64,000 nt of DNA from Silene latifolia (GCF_048544455.1 NC_133530.1:17599748-17663747), one strand, 5' to 3'. Positions 34,404 through 46,439 are shown, counted from the stretch's first letter. Notes: generated from the sequence alone by a model not told the origin. A program made the numbers and translations.

Positions 34404-35027
34404 TCTACTAATAAACAATATATTCATAACTTATGAGTTTATACCTTAATATTTTCTTTACCTTTGATTTGCCTCATTTTTTTGCCTTTTGCATTTTTCC
34501 CTCTTCAAATTATCCACATGATGTTTTGCTTATTTGCAGTCACATACATTTCATGATATTTTAAAGTTTATATAATAAAAATAAATGGTATTGAGCAAAG
34601 GGCAAAACATTAAGATGGCAACAACTTGACGAACGAATAATAACATTGTCACTTGTAAATCATTTAAAAACCAAATGAAAAATATGAATTCATATATAAA
34701 GCAAACAATTCATAAAAATCAAAAACATAGAAATTAAAATATACTTTGTAAGACTACACAACAACAACATACAAATATATGTTCTCATCATAATCAAATA
34801 AATAAATTAAAGCATAAAATATATAGCCCACAAGTCCACAACATAGAAACTGATGGGTAAATGAAAAATAGGTATTAAATAAATAAAGTGAATATAAACT
34901 ATTATAGATATTATTATAGCTTTTATAGCTATTATACAACCATAAATTCCAATATTTAAATTTATTTTTTATCTATTTTGTGTTATTGTTGAATAAGATA
35001 ATTGAATGCCGAGAAACACAAGAGGCG

Positions 35028-35690
35028 AATTAAATAAGAAAAAATGTTAATGAAAATGGTGGGGGTTAAGCAATATGAAGAGTTTCAATTTATTAACATA
35101 TTTTATTATAAAAATTAATTAAATAGGAAAAAGTATTAAATAATTTGGTGGGTGTTAAGTATTATGAAGAGTTTTAATCAATTTATTAATATGTTTTATT
35201 AAAAAAAGAGTAAATTGATAAACAGTACCAATATAAAGACCTTTTTTTATAAAGAGTACCAACATAATCAATAATTCGTAAACAGTACCAAAATAATAAC
35301 TTTTATCTACAAATAGTACCAACTCGCCTTTTTACTCCATTATTTTTCCTACTTTACATGTGCGTTCATCTAATAGAGGGAGTTTGGTAGTTGATGAGTC
35401 AAGATTTGTACTTAAATGATGGTTTATTGGACTTTATATAGTAGGTTAAGATGAGATTTTTATGCGACTTGGCACTATTCATAAATAAAAGTTAATATTT
35501 TGGTACTAATTACGAATTATTGATTATGTTGGTACTCTTTATAAAAATGGGTCCTTATATTGGTACTGTTTATCAATTTACTCTAAAAAAAATGAATTAA
35601 ATAGGAAAAAGCACTTAATAAAAATGATGGGTGTTAAATAATATGAAAATTTTTAATTAATCTATTAACATGTTTTATTACAAAAATTTC
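35028..35690. repeat. About 90-bp tandem repeat, three copies, split
   Basis: Units start near 35028, 35117 and 35595, each with AATTAAATAGGAAAAA-like starts and a TGTTTTATTA-like end. The foldback element at 35208-35583 separates the second and third units. Confidence 0.65.
35208..35583. mobile_element. Foldback element with about 110-bp inverted ends
   Basis: Left arm GAGTAAATTGATAAACAG and following blocks (AGTACCAACATAATCAATAA) recur inverted in the right arm ending TTTATCAATTTACTC. An AT-rich 8-bp duplication TAAAAAAA flanks it (35200-35207 and 35584-35591). Long arms suggest a Mutator-like MITE. Confidence 0.75.
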
Positions 35691-36077
35691 AATTAAAATC
35701 TCTATTTTAATTATAAATTATGAAACTTTGATGTAAATTTGTAAGGGTTACATAAATGTTGGAAAGTAATATATTTAAATTAATGTCATGTAATAAAAAG
35801 TTGATAATTCATGTCATATTTATTCGTCATGTCATGTGTAGTAAGTGACGTGGCTTTTTGTTAATGCTAGGTGGCATTGTATGCCTGGCATTTTCAGTTC
35901 CCCTTTTAATAATATTGTATAGATTATAATTTCAGTTAAGTTCTTATAGTTCCGTTCAGTTCAGATCAATTTAGTACAAGTTTGCATTGCATATAATTTC
36001 AGTTTAGTTCAGGTCCATTCCGTTCGGTTAATAGTTCAGTTTAGTTCAGTTCAGGCAATTTCAGTCCAAAAGCGCAT

Positions 36078-36262
36078 GACCTAAGTCTCCCTTACACCCG
36101 TCTTAATAATAAAACCGGCGAAATATCATTTCAACTTGTGCATATAAGACAAATCTGTTGCTTTTTCTCATGCATTATACGTTTGTTTTATTCTAATCAT
36201 GTGACCGGTCTTGAGCTTAAGACGGTTAGACGGATAATGTCGTCTCAAATGAGAGTTTATGT
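36078..36262. repeat. Dispersed foldback-type repeat, copy 1
   Basis: GTCTTAATAATAAAACCGG through ACGGATAATGTCGTCTC resembles 37428-37608 (shared AAATATCATT, ATATAAGACAAATCT and GAATTTGT-like end). Non-coding. Confidence 0.5.
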
Positions 36263-36404
36263 ATACACAACCTACCAACCGACTGTACCATCAGATTGAA
36301 CATTACACGATGAAATTACACAATAGACTCTACCAAAGGGCCCGTGCGATTAAATTATACCCTTTAGTATTTGTCCATATCTACATCATACACGATTGAA
36401 TATT

Positions 36405-36434
36405 ACAAATAGGCCCGTACATCATACGGACATT
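36405..36434 (+). mobile_element. Decayed Helitron 3' end
   Basis: GCCCGTACATCATACGGACATTAAATCTAAT resembles the 3783-3811 terminus with stem mismatches and CTAA in place of CTAG (CTRR still satisfied). Confidence 0.45.
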
Positions 36435-36444
36435 AAATCTAATA

Positions 36445-36662
36445 TTATCTTCATCATCCGTCATTTGTTGTCCTTTTTCCATTTTCAATTTTGGGGTGTC
36501 TCGATCATTTGTTGTCCTTTCTATTTTAAGAATGAACTTGATGAGTAATTTGATCATTCTCATTCAATTTGTTCCACTTGTCATTTAGTTATTGGCCATC
36601 TCTATATTTCTTGGTCTTTTTGCAAAACCAAAGCGACAACAACGATTGGGGGACGGAGGGAG
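36445..36662. mobile_element. Stowaway-type MITE, decayed left end
   Basis: The right end GGGGGACGGAGGGAG before TA is well preserved; the left end ATCCGTCATTTGTTGTCC is worn. The body matches the 55483 copy. Confidence 0.7.
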
Positions 36663-36849
36663 TATGATTTAGAAATAATGATTGAATTTTTCATATCTGT
36701 TTCCCAACACATCGTCAAAAAGTTAAATAGTCAAAGATGGATTAATGACGTATGAAGTACTAGTAAGTTATACGTTTTCACACGGTAGATGCTTTATTTA
36801 TACACTTATTATATTTTCTAGTTGACAATTTTTTGCATGGAGAATAAAT

Positions 36850-36918
36850 CTCAGGTTCGAATCCCCCTTCCCTCTATTGTAATGCGATAAGTGTGTGTTT
36901 CGTTAACTAAAAAGACAA
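36850..36918 (+). mobile_element. 5'-truncated SINE
   Basis: A Pol III B-box-like GGTTCGAATCC is flanked by a 17-bp duplication TTGCATGGAGAATAAAT (36833-36849 and 36919-36935). Only about 69 bp of the element remain. Confidence 0.65.
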
Positions 36919-36935
36919 TTGCATGGAGAATAAAT

Positions 36936-37733
36936 GTTTATGGTCTTGATATAAATTCTCCGAGCTTCTAATGTTATGTTGAGTTCAAATAGTTTTACAT
37001 TGTATCTTAGCACGAAAAAATACAGAGAGATTTAATTAGATTTTTATATAAATGTTGTGCTCAAATGTCAAAAATATCAATTCAGAACTAAAAAACAATA
37101 GTACATATTAAATTTGAATTTGTTCTAGTTTTCTCTTTTGTCACATAACATGGCAAAGCAATGAAAGCATGTAATTGCTCCAAGTGGTGGAGCAAGCATT
37201 GGAACAAGAGGTAGGTCGCTCACCCCTGCTGAAAAATAAAAAATTCAAAATTTTTACTTTAATTTTCAGTTTACCTTTACGTATAAAGTCCCTCTTAAAA
37301 AAAAAGCAAATACTAATTGATATGCACGGTAGAACATCACTTAGCAAAAGTACGTAACAATGCAAATACATGAGCATAATTTTTACATGTTCAAAAAACA
37401 AAAAAAAAAAATCAACTAGTCTTCCTTTAAAGGGAAATATTCGTCTTAATAATATTAAAACGAGTTAAATATCATTCTATACAGGTATATAAGACAAATC
37501 TTTTGTTTCATGTGCATTCTACTTTTGTCTTATTTATTATCCCACAAAGGTATACTTAACCGTCCTAAATTTAAGACGAATATCCCGTCTTAATTGAGAA
37601 TTTGTCCCCAAAAAATAACTTATGTCAATGGAAGTGAAAACACACAGAAAAAGATACGGAGTAGAAATTTACAACATTGCTAACAATTTTCTTACCTTCG
37701 CAACGATATAATTGGAAATGAAATTGATACTCT
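36936..37733. other. Region downstream of the CNL gene
   Basis: Contains the second copy of the foldback-type repeat (37428-37608) and presumably the 3' UTR of the CNL near 37.6-37.7 kb. No other gene is seen. Confidence 0.45.
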
Positions 37734-40700
37734 TCAAAGAGGATTTTTTTGCCAACCATTGAGGTGTTTTTCATGGAGAAAAACACTAGGGACATGCTTA
37801 ACAATAGAGTAATCGGGTTTTCCGGGTCGAATTTGATCAACGAAATATGACGGCATGTTATAGAAGTTGAGTGTTTTTAGACTGCCAAGATACTGTATGT
37901 CACAAGGTATTTCCAAATTCTCGCTTTCTCCGATTGACAACTCCGAGAGAAGAGGTAAAGCTCCTTCAGCTATAGACAAGGACTTAAGATGATACAAGTC
38001 TAAGAGATGTAATGTCTTGAGTTTCTGAAACCCGTGACTCGCGATTTCCATGTGCTCTCCAAGGTACGCTTCAAGCAATTGAAGTTCGACTAGATTAGGA
38101 AATAGTTGTAAGGTCTCGAGAGGATCAACGTACATATTCGACCACCTTAGACGAATTTTAACTAGGCCATGGAGCTCGTATACCCAAGTAGGAATCGAGA
38201 GTAATTGTCCGTTTAAGGTTAGACGTTTAAGCATACGAGGAGGAGATTTGACCTTCGTTAAATCAATTAGCTCGATTCTACTCTTCGAGGATACATTCAA
38301 TGATAGAAGATACTTCATCCCATTAATTATCGAACATAAATTCGCTCCATCATCCGACTTGAGCCCTATGATTCCCAACTTTCTTAATTGTGTCAAGTTT
38401 CTTAATTGTGAGACATCATCCAAATCCAAATATCCGAGTTCTTGTAGTTCCAAACAATTCTCGAGCGACCCTTGTGCAATCTTCATTCCGTTGATCTTCA
38501 AGAAGTGGCTACTAAAGCCAATGTCAAACTCGTAATAGTATCCTAAAAGATGTCGAAGCCTAACAAGTTTGTTTATTTCCAAGGGGAGTTCGGAAATGAA
38601 GGTTTGTTTCAAATCCAATGTTTGGAGATTCTCGAGTTTACCAATGGAAGTTGGAAGTGTTGAAACTCGTGTGCACCTCAAACTTAAGTAGCGTAAATTG
38701 AGCAACATAACTAGTTCTTCAGGAACAATGTCCACAGAGGCATTGAATAGATCGAGTACTTTCAATAAATTCGCGGCCTTGAAAAATGATTTGCTGAACA
38801 ACCTCGACATGATTCTTGGTGTCGCTTCTATTATAAAAAGACTTCTGATACTTGATTTGCTCTGCTTAGTATTGTCCAAGAACTCTGTTGCAATAGAGTT
38901 GTCATCGTCTTCGTTTCCTGGAATGGAGAAAAAGGATTATACATCAGATGTATTACATCAAACTCCATATATATTTGAGTTTTTCTGTATTTTTTCGAGC
39001 TTTATAAAGTTTAAAAGTTACATTTTTGAGTTATATTGTAATTTTTTTAGTTTTATTTTGAAAAGAATGAACTCGAAAACTTTCTAATAAAACTCATAAT
39101 TTTTAAAACAAAACTAAAAAACTTTATCTTAATGCTCAAAAACTATACCATGCATCTGATGTAGTACATCAGATGTATAATTCACTTACTGCCTTGAATG
39201 GATAAACGCCTTGCTGGTGTTTCGTTGCTAATACATTCCTTATTGGAATTACTCGAAAGAATTTTGCAAAAGCTCAACTCTTCCAACTTAGATAGAATCA
39301 TCTCATGGAAGAATTCACACAATAACCCCAACCTCTTTACTTTTCCCGAACCATCTCTCGATTTCACTTCTATAAAGCTCGTATGAATTAGCTCGTCAAC
39401 ATATTCTTCAGCAATTTCCTCAAGCGTTAAACTATTCCCCTTAGAAGGTCGAATAAAACCCTCTGCTATCCATAATCGAATAAGTCTCATTCGACCAATT
39501 GGTATCCCTTTCGGGAACATCCCAAAGTACAAAAGGCAAGGCTTTAGGTGAAACGGTAAAGCGTAGTAATCCTCCATAAACGTTTTATGGATCCCAGACA
39601 ATTGCAAATTCTTCGACAGGTAAAACCCAAGATTATCGCATACCCTTTCCCATTCTTTCATATCATCTTCCTTCGTCGAAAGGAGTCTACCAAGGGAAGT
39701 AATTGCTGGAGGCAATCCTCCACATTTTGTTACTATTCGACGAGCAAAGTCCTCCAAATCTGAAGGACAACTTCCAGTAGAGTTCCGAAAAGTCTTCTTG
39801 CAGAAAAGTTCCCATGCCTTTTCTGAAGGTAACGGTTTGAGTTTATACATACCGTTAATTGATCCCTCTAACCACGCGTTAGCTACACTCTCATAACGCG
39901 TAGTCATTAGTATTTTGCTTCCATTATCGGTAGAAGGTAGTAATACACGACTGATATAATCTGCCAACTCTGTATCGTCTTCTTGAACACCATCGAAAAC
40001 AACCATATACCTTTTGTCCTTCATTAGGGTTTGTCGTAATTTATGTAAGGCGGTTTTATGCAAAGACTTGAATTCGTTGATGTTAGGAACCGCGTCATCA
40101 AACTGTAGAATAAGACTCCTTAAAATGTCGAGATTTTCCTTACGTTCTTGCACCGGAATCCATGCACAAAGAGGGAAGTGAGATCTCACGATTTTATCGC
40201 GGTAAACACTATCGACAAGAGTCGTCTTTCCTAGTCCTCTCATGCCAACCACTACTATTGTAGAGGTTTTCGAATTTTCTTCTTCTAAATCAAGTAACTC
40301 GATTATTTCCCCTTTCGCGATATCATTTTGAACTGCATCAACATCGATATAATCCATAGATTGATGATAAGACGTTGTTAGTCTATTTCGAGCCTTCTTA
40401 TCACGTCCGTGTTCATGATCCTTACTAACACGGTACTTTTCTCGTGTTTTGGCGAGGTTATTTGTTGTCTCGAGCAAGCGCTTGATAGTAGACGCCATAC
40501 TATGGACTTCGAAAGAGAGAAATTGTGTTGCCTTAGATAATACAGTCTCTTTCGTAAAGAGTTGATATCGTTCAATGCCATCCTCAATCTCGTAAGCCAA
40601 TGATCTAAGTTGTCGTGTCGACTCTTTCAATAAATCGTCTCCCTCAGCTCGTTCTTCAGAATCCTTTAGAAAGATTGAGATGCTTCGCAGCTCGTTGCTG

Positions 40701-40807
40701 ATGGTGTTAACGTCGTCTTTGAGACCGGAGATTAAGGAAATTTCGTCACTAATCAACGGAGCTAATGCTTGAATAACAAATTCAATTGTGCCATAGATCT
40801 CTCCCAT
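37734..40807 (-). CDS. CC-NB-LRR disease resistance protein, intact
   Basis: Two exons on the minus strand, 40807-39190 and 38917-37734, join in frame (donor GTAAGT, acceptor CCAG) to give 933 residues, a usual CNL length. Residues 1-140 are an Rx-type coiled coil. The NB-ARC has P-loop GMRGLGKTT (about 188-196), a kinase-2 segment MVVFDGV (about 268), RNBS-B GSKILMTTR, CGGLPPAI (about 362) and LLYFGMFPKG (about 426). LRRs of the RPM1/RPP13 type fill exon 2 (for example LRYLSLRCTRVSTLP). MGEIYG was chosen as start; an ATG 10 codons upstream lacks family character. Two odd points: kinase-2 has DG where DD is usual, and the MHD position reads near LLCE, both expected to alter nucleotide handling. 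It probably acts as an intracellular immune sensor or helper; the ligand is unknown. Confidence 0.88.
38937..39182. mobile_element. MITE inside the CNL intron
   Basis: It fills most of the 272-bp intron (38918-39189). The ends are about 25-bp inverted repeats (ATTATACATCAGATG and ATTATACATCTGATG). The middle has AACTCATAATTTTT-like sequence also seen near 3650-3720. Splice sites lie just outside it. Confidence 0.7.
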
Positions 40808-40844
40808 TTCTGAAGGGACAAAGGACACAAGATGCATATGTCAC

Positions 40845-40936
40845 AGTGTTAAAGTAAGTGCATTTCAACGAAGAGGTCGTGGGTTCAATCCCCTTCAACA
40901 CATTTTACTTGTCAAAAAAAAAAACAAAAAAAAACA
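40845..40936 (+). mobile_element. SINE fragment upstream of the CNL
   Basis: A B-box-like GGGTTCAATCCCC (40881) is followed by TTACTTGTC and an A-rich tail. It lies about 40-130 bp upstream of the CNL start, within its promoter or leader. The A-box part is poor. Confidence 0.55.
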
Positions 40937-41650
40937 ATGATACAATATGCTAGCTTTGTAAATTTCCGAAGACTAAACGATAATGATAGAACCAAAATGC
41001 TATGAACCGAAACTGACCCAACTTAAGTTACCTAAGGGCTAACTAGAAAGAAACCCGAAATGATATAAAATGACCTTTGATATATGACTTGACTTGACTT
41101 GACCCGCACTGTAATTCGATTCACACCCCGTTCTAACCTGACCCAACCCGCTCTTTAAACCAATCTGATTTTAAAAAATTTACAAACATAATACTCTGTA
41201 AATTGACTAAATCAAACAATAATATAAACAACTTTTGTCATTGACTTTTGTATGGATTTAATATTCATTCAAAATTCAAAATTCAAAATTGATGATCAAC
41301 CAAGCAAGAAAGCAACGACCGGATTTGAACTCGGCCTATCAACCCGATTCATTATTTGACCCAATCCGACCAGTCTGATTCATTGGTCAGACCCGATCCA
41401 AAACATTACAACTAACCTGACATGTGAATGACCCAAAACTGAATCGAACTCGACTTGATCAAGCCTTTGGACCTCACATAACCCGACCTGTTAGAATGAT
41501 TGACCTGACTCGAATAAACCCACCCAGATCGAACCCCCACTTGACCTATTTAAATATTTTGACCTCACCTGACTAAACCCAAAAATGATAGACCCAAACC
41601 GTTTTAATCCGATCCATAACCAACTTGAATGACCTGATTGACACCTTTAG
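40937..41650. mobile_element. Decayed hAT-like repeat
   Basis: Rich in GACCCGA/TGACCTGA-type words. It ends with GATTGACACCTTTA, whose complement TAAAGGTGTCAATC is a common hAT-MITE end. The left end was not resolved. No gene is seen. Confidence 0.4.
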
Positions 41651-41654
41651 AGAG

Positions 41655-41813
41655 ACAATTGATGGAATACATATCGTAAATTTACACCCACCGGTAGGAT
41701 TTTCAACCACATGGTATCAGAGCCTCGATCTTGAGGTCTCTATAAACCGCTTCCGCATTCTTACCGGTGGGTGGCCGGAAATTTACACCCACCGGTAGGA
41801 TTTTCAACCACAT
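41655..41813 (+). mobile_element. TRIM/SMART-like mini retroelement relic
   Basis: The block AATTTACACCCACCGGTAGG through TTTTCAACCACA occurs at about 41679-41712 and 41779-41813. Directly after the first copy comes TGGTATCAGAGC, the Met-tRNA primer-binding site. This suggests two LTR ends separated by a very short interior. Confidence 0.5.
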
Positions 41814-43914
41814 AATACTTTCTGTTTTGAAATTTTTAAAAAAAAAAAAAATGGTGCAGCACTACGTGTTTTATCGTTTTCTCTATTTGTTCCCTTACAT
41901 CAATGGGGTGGAAATTTTATGGAGGGTGAATTGATTTCCACGGGATTTTAAGACCATGATTGATCTTTCTGACGGTCTTTCTTTGAAATTTCATTATTAA
42001 TTTTTCGAATTCGTTCAAGGTAGTCTAAAAATTGATTGGCGAGTTACGCAATTAAAATCACCACGATGGTGGTTCAAATCAATTTGGAGTCCGAAAAACT
42101 TAGCGTTCTCCAAATCTTGAAAGTAACGGATAATTTTCCGTTTTATTGATATTTGTCAGGTTCGATTAGGGTTCCTGCAAATTAACTCATATTTTCGACA
42201 AGTCCGAAAAAATTAACGTTCTTGTTCGAAGAAATTTTACCAACCTTGCGAAGACGGAGATGGATAATGAAGACGAAGAAGTCGATGAAGATTGATTTTT
42301 CTTATTTAGATTTTTTTTGTAATTCTCCAGACAACCTACATTTAATAATACAATTCTCCCTTATGCATTCATCTCCCTCTCTATAATCTTAACATTTAAA
42401 TATTGTTATGGAATATTACGTGTCTCAATATTTGATTGGGAATTTGTGACGAAGGAATATATGTTAGAAAACATAAAATCTCAACTAACCACGGAGTATA
42501 TTTGTTTAACTTTTTTATTCTTTATAAAGTGTATTTTAATCAGATGTAAGTATTAAATAAAGGAAAATGATTGGACGAGAGAAAGTATAATCTATCAATA
42601 AAGGGCTTCACCTGGATGACAAAGGGGCGCATAGAGAACATACAACATAAATTCACAACATCCTATCTAAGATTCTAAGATCATCTACTCCTGATTATAT
42701 TGATTGATATGTGGTATACATAAAAACATAATCCTTACCCTCTACGTTCCATTCATTTGTTTACATTTAATTAAAACCACTCACAAAAAATAAAAAAGTT
42801 AAAATAAATGATTGGGACAAATGGAGTGAACATTAAACATTACATACCACTTTATGTTATGCAAGAAATTACGGCATGCATTCCCAGCAAATTACAAAAA
42901 CTCGAGCATTATTGAGGTAACTCTTTAGGATCGTACTTCTGTATCCTCGAGATTTCCATATCTCTTTACCAATACATCATCAAGAGCCAAAGATGGATAA
43001 TTAATGATGTATTAGTAAATGATAAATAAGCTTTCACAAATGTTAGATGCTTTTATACACATATTAAAGTCTGAGTATTGAGATAGTCTTCGGTTCCTTA
43101 CCAAGTCTACCCAACGCTTCAAACGCTAAATACAACGTGACATCTAGTGTTGGGGACTTGGGGTGTTATATGACATTTTGCATGTTTTTTTATGAGTTGA
43201 CCTCTGTTATCTCTTATCGACAGTTGGAACAATCTCTTTTAGGATATTAAAGGTAATAGATAAAATCTTTCAAGTTTGTTTTCTCCATTCACAAAAGGCA
43301 TGAATCGAATCTTTAACCACTTATTTGGTATATGAGAGTTCTTATTACTCACACCAACTCACTTTGATAGTAGCGTGTTCTAGGTTGATAAATTCTTTCT
43401 TTTTAAGAAAGAAAGACACCCTTGGAGTAAAATGAAAATATTTAAGGACATATAGTAATATTTTAGTTTTGTCTATATAACTTACTTTTTTTAAAAAAAA
43501 AAAAATGTAGGAACAATTACTTAAGTTTAATAATCATATAACAAAGTTTTAAAAAAAAATCATATACGTAGCAAAAAAAAAATTCATATTTTCTCTGTTA
43601 ATCATATGTTTGAGGTATGCACTAGAGAGTATAGAATGAGCAGTTAATAGATCTTACAAGAAGTTGTATGGTGTAGAATTTAGGCTTTATAACAAAGTTT
43701 TCGAATTTTGTTTTAAAAAAATCCGAGCTATACTATAAAATTTCTAAACTCACTCACTCAAACATAAAAAAAAATTAACTTTAAAAAAGCTCAGAAAAAT
43801 CACACATAAGCTCACTCAAATATATAAGTTGGTTGTACGATGTTATTGTATCACTGGATGTATAATGTTATTTCTGGAGAATGAGCATTAGATGTTTTAT
43901 AACTACTACTTTTA
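41814..43914. other. Gene-poor AT-rich region
   Basis: No gene is seen. It holds a worn Stowaway-like element at about 42736-42831 and, at about 43640-43865, sequence similar in style to the intron MITE at 38937. Confidence 0.5.
42736..42831. mobile_element. Degenerate Stowaway-like MITE
   Basis: Left CCCTCTACGTTCCATTCATT and right AATGATTGGGACAAATGGAG are imperfect inverted ends; it belongs to the short subfamily also at 58832. Confidence 0.5.
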
Positions 43915-44211
43915 GGGTGTGTTTGGATTGAGTGATTTGGAGGGAAAAGAAAGGGAGGGAGAGTAGGGGATCTAAAATCTCTTGTTTGGATAGCAAATGA
44001 GGGAGGGGGAAATGGAGGGAGAGAGATTTGGAGGGATCCAATTTCCCTCCTCCAAACCTAATCAAAATCTCTCCACAATAGGCAAAATTTGGAGGGAAAT
44101 TGTATCCAAACAACCACACTTCATTCCCCCTCCCCTTCCCTTCTCTCCCTTTCCCTTCCCTCCTTTCCTCTCCCCTCCCTTTCCCTCCACTTTTACTATC
44201 CAAACACACCA
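43915..44211. mobile_element. Tourist-like MITE (PIF/Harbinger)
   Basis: Inverted ends GGGTGTGTTTGGAT and ATCCAAACACACCA lie between TTA duplications (43912-43914 and 44212-44214). The interior is purine-rich on the left and pyrimidine-rich on the right, so the whole element can fold back. The long open frames on both strands are by-products. Confidence 0.8.
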
Positions 44212-44214
44212 TTA

Positions 44215-45091
44215 ACGATTAATATGATCATGTTTGGATTCCTCATTTCTTACATTAAGTTTATATAAAACGGTCTTATACAAGACTAAGGCTCCGTTTG
44301 ACACGACACTTCAGGTAGCTTATTTGACCAAAGTAGCTTATTTGACCAAAATTTCAATTTTACTCCGATTTTTTTTCTTTGGTGTTTGGCAAAGTAAAGC
44401 TTATTTGGTCAAATAAGGACTGAATGAAATGCTACCTCGGGTAGCATTTGAGAAATCAGTGTCACCTAAAATGACTTATTTTCCATTTTGTACCCCTTTA
44501 TTCTATAATATTAAATAATTTTCATATCCTTTTACGTCATTTTACCAAAATCATTTACCTTTTCAAATTTAGTTTGTCAAACACATTTTTATATAATCGA
44601 TTACCTTATCACTTCTAATTTTCAAATTACCTTTTTCAGGTTTGATTAGCTTTTCGGTTTTATTTTTCAAGTTTAATTACCTTTAGGGTAGTTTTTACAA
44701 ACAGAAACTAATGTACGTATTACAAAGTCAACTAGTAGTTCATGATATAGAAAACAAAAGCTACTAGCTTGTGTCTCTTTCATGTATAGAGTTATTATAG
44801 TGAGGATTTATACAAATTTGCTAAATAAAAAATCAAAATCAAAATATATTATCAAAAAGTCTGATATAGATGAGTTATCTCGTTGAAGAAGTCTTGTGAG
44901 TTGCGACACTGAGTTAGTGACTTAGTTTTGATAGTTTGATCAGTTGCTTTCATTTAACGAGGCAAGATAGTGATTTCCTAACCGAAGAACAATAATTCCA
45001 CAAAAATTGCATGTTGTCAAATTGACACATATTAAGACGGATTTGACAAACAATCATCACATAACAGAGTGCAAAAAAATAATCACACGAC
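44215..45091. other. Intergenic region with a MITE-like repeat
   Basis: 44290-44600 carries GTTTGACA, TAGCTTATTTGACCAAA and inverted TTTGGTCAAATAAG, with GTTTGTCAAACAC to the right, suggesting a decayed MITE. No gene is seen. Confidence 0.45.
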
Positions 45092-45106
45092 ATTTACGAT
45101 CACATT

Positions 45107-45221
45107 AAGATAGCTTAGTTGGTAAAATTATGAGAGGTGATGCTCATGACCTAGATTTATAAAAGGTCAGGATTAAAATAGTCCTTGTGGCTCCCTTCAC
45201 ACCCAAAAAAAAAAAAAAAAT
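45107..45221 (+). mobile_element. tRNA-derived SINE
   Basis: An A-box-like TAGCTTAGTTGGTAAA (45111) and a weak B-box region are followed by an A tail. It is flanked by a 15-bp duplication with one mismatch, ATTTACGATCACATT (45092-45106) and ATTTACGAACACATT (45222-45236). Confidence 0.75.
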
Positions 45222-45236
45222 ATTTACGAACACATT

Positions 45237-46438
45237 TTCCGTGAATACCTTCATCCTTAAAAAAGTCTCCGTCAAATCTCTTTTGTTTAAAAGGTCGGGT
45301 TTCTGACTACCGTCCCCCAAGGATTGGTTTACGAATCCCAAGGTAGTCATATCGCCCATTGTCATCTCGACAAGAATATTCAGTTGATAATGCTTTATGT
45401 ACACACATTTTTGTTGTTAGATGAGGTAATTAAACTGTGTATTTAACCTTTAAGTAGTTAACCTGAATTATACAAAACAGAATACACGGAGTTGAAGAGC
45501 AAACACTTTGGACCAAGAAAAATATCGAATGGAGCTCAGAAAGTAATGGGCCAAAAAAGGAATATTTAGGAAACAAAAGACCATTGTTTTGGGCTTAAGC
45601 GAATAGTCAACGCCCAAGACCAAGACCATGTAAATTGTAAAGTGTCCCACCAAACAGTCTATCAAGCCTATTTGTTCTAGTTAACGAGCAGCTCGAGCAT
45701 GGCGTTGTTTGACTTGTGCTCATAGTACTCAAGAACCAAAACTCGAGCTTACTTGAGTTTGAAAAAAATGGGCTTATTATCAAGCTTGCGAGCTTTAACG
45801 CGAGCTCGACCCAAACTCGGGCTCAAATCGAGCTTATATATAAAGTTAATTTTTTTAATTTTTTTTCCTTCCAATATTTTCAATAACAAACTCGAAGGTT
45901 ATATATAAAAATATTTGGTAAATTAGCGATGGCATTTGATATGTGTCTTATAAAAAATAATCTTAATAAAATATTTTTATAAAATATGAGCAATATCTTA
46001 TCTATTCACACAAATTTGAGCCGCTAGCTGGCTTTTCGAATTGAGGCAGCGTTTGCTCGGCTTGACTCGTTAAGCTCTCGAGCTAAGTCCGAGCCCAAGC
46101 CGAGCTTACACGAGGCAAGCTATGACATGAGTTGATCTCGATTTGTTTGCGACCTATCTCGTCTCATTATCACCCTTACACTGGAAAATTGATAAAAAAC
46201 TTAACTGCTAAATATCGTCGATAAATTGAATAAACGGATCCCTTACGTATTTTTCGCTCAACATATCTCTAATCTCTCTCTCTTATCAGTTTTTTTGTAA
46301 GATTTTGTTAACCAAATTGTTTTGATTTAGTGTTACGGTGAATCGAATGGTTATCTTTTGACATAAACATGACAATTTCACATTTTCATTTCACAGTCTC
46401 AAAAAATGATTAACAAATTAACCCCCTTTTTATCAGAA
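45237..46438. other. Intergenic region, CTCGAG-word repeat
   Basis: 45660-46170 is dense in CGAGCTCG/AAGCTCGAGC-type words. Its right end (CTCATTATCACCCTTA), read in reverse as TAAGGGTGATAATGAG, looks like a hAT-type end. The left end is unclear. No gene is seen. Confidence 0.4.
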
Positions 46439-46439
46439 A

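Larger units (their letters stand above)
34404..35923 (-). mobile_element. Dispersed repeat, copy 2 (Helitron-like)
   Basis: 34404-35060 matches 18004-18620. The right end reads, on the minus strand, TCTATACAATATTATTAAAA followed by GC-rich subterminal DNA with GCCACC, a Helitron 5' end next to T (35924). A tandem array and a foldback insertion lie inside. The 3' hairpin end was not identified. Confidence 0.5.

Noticed and set aside
36781-36935. A tRNA gene, from the GGTTCGAATCC B-box
   Set aside because: No A-box, acceptor stem or cloverleaf; the 17-bp duplication shows a truncated SINE.
43868-44215. 114-codon Gly/Lys/Glu-rich frame and a Pro/Phe-rich frame on the other strand
   Set aside because: Both lie in a purine/pyrimidine foldback MITE with a clear TTA duplication.
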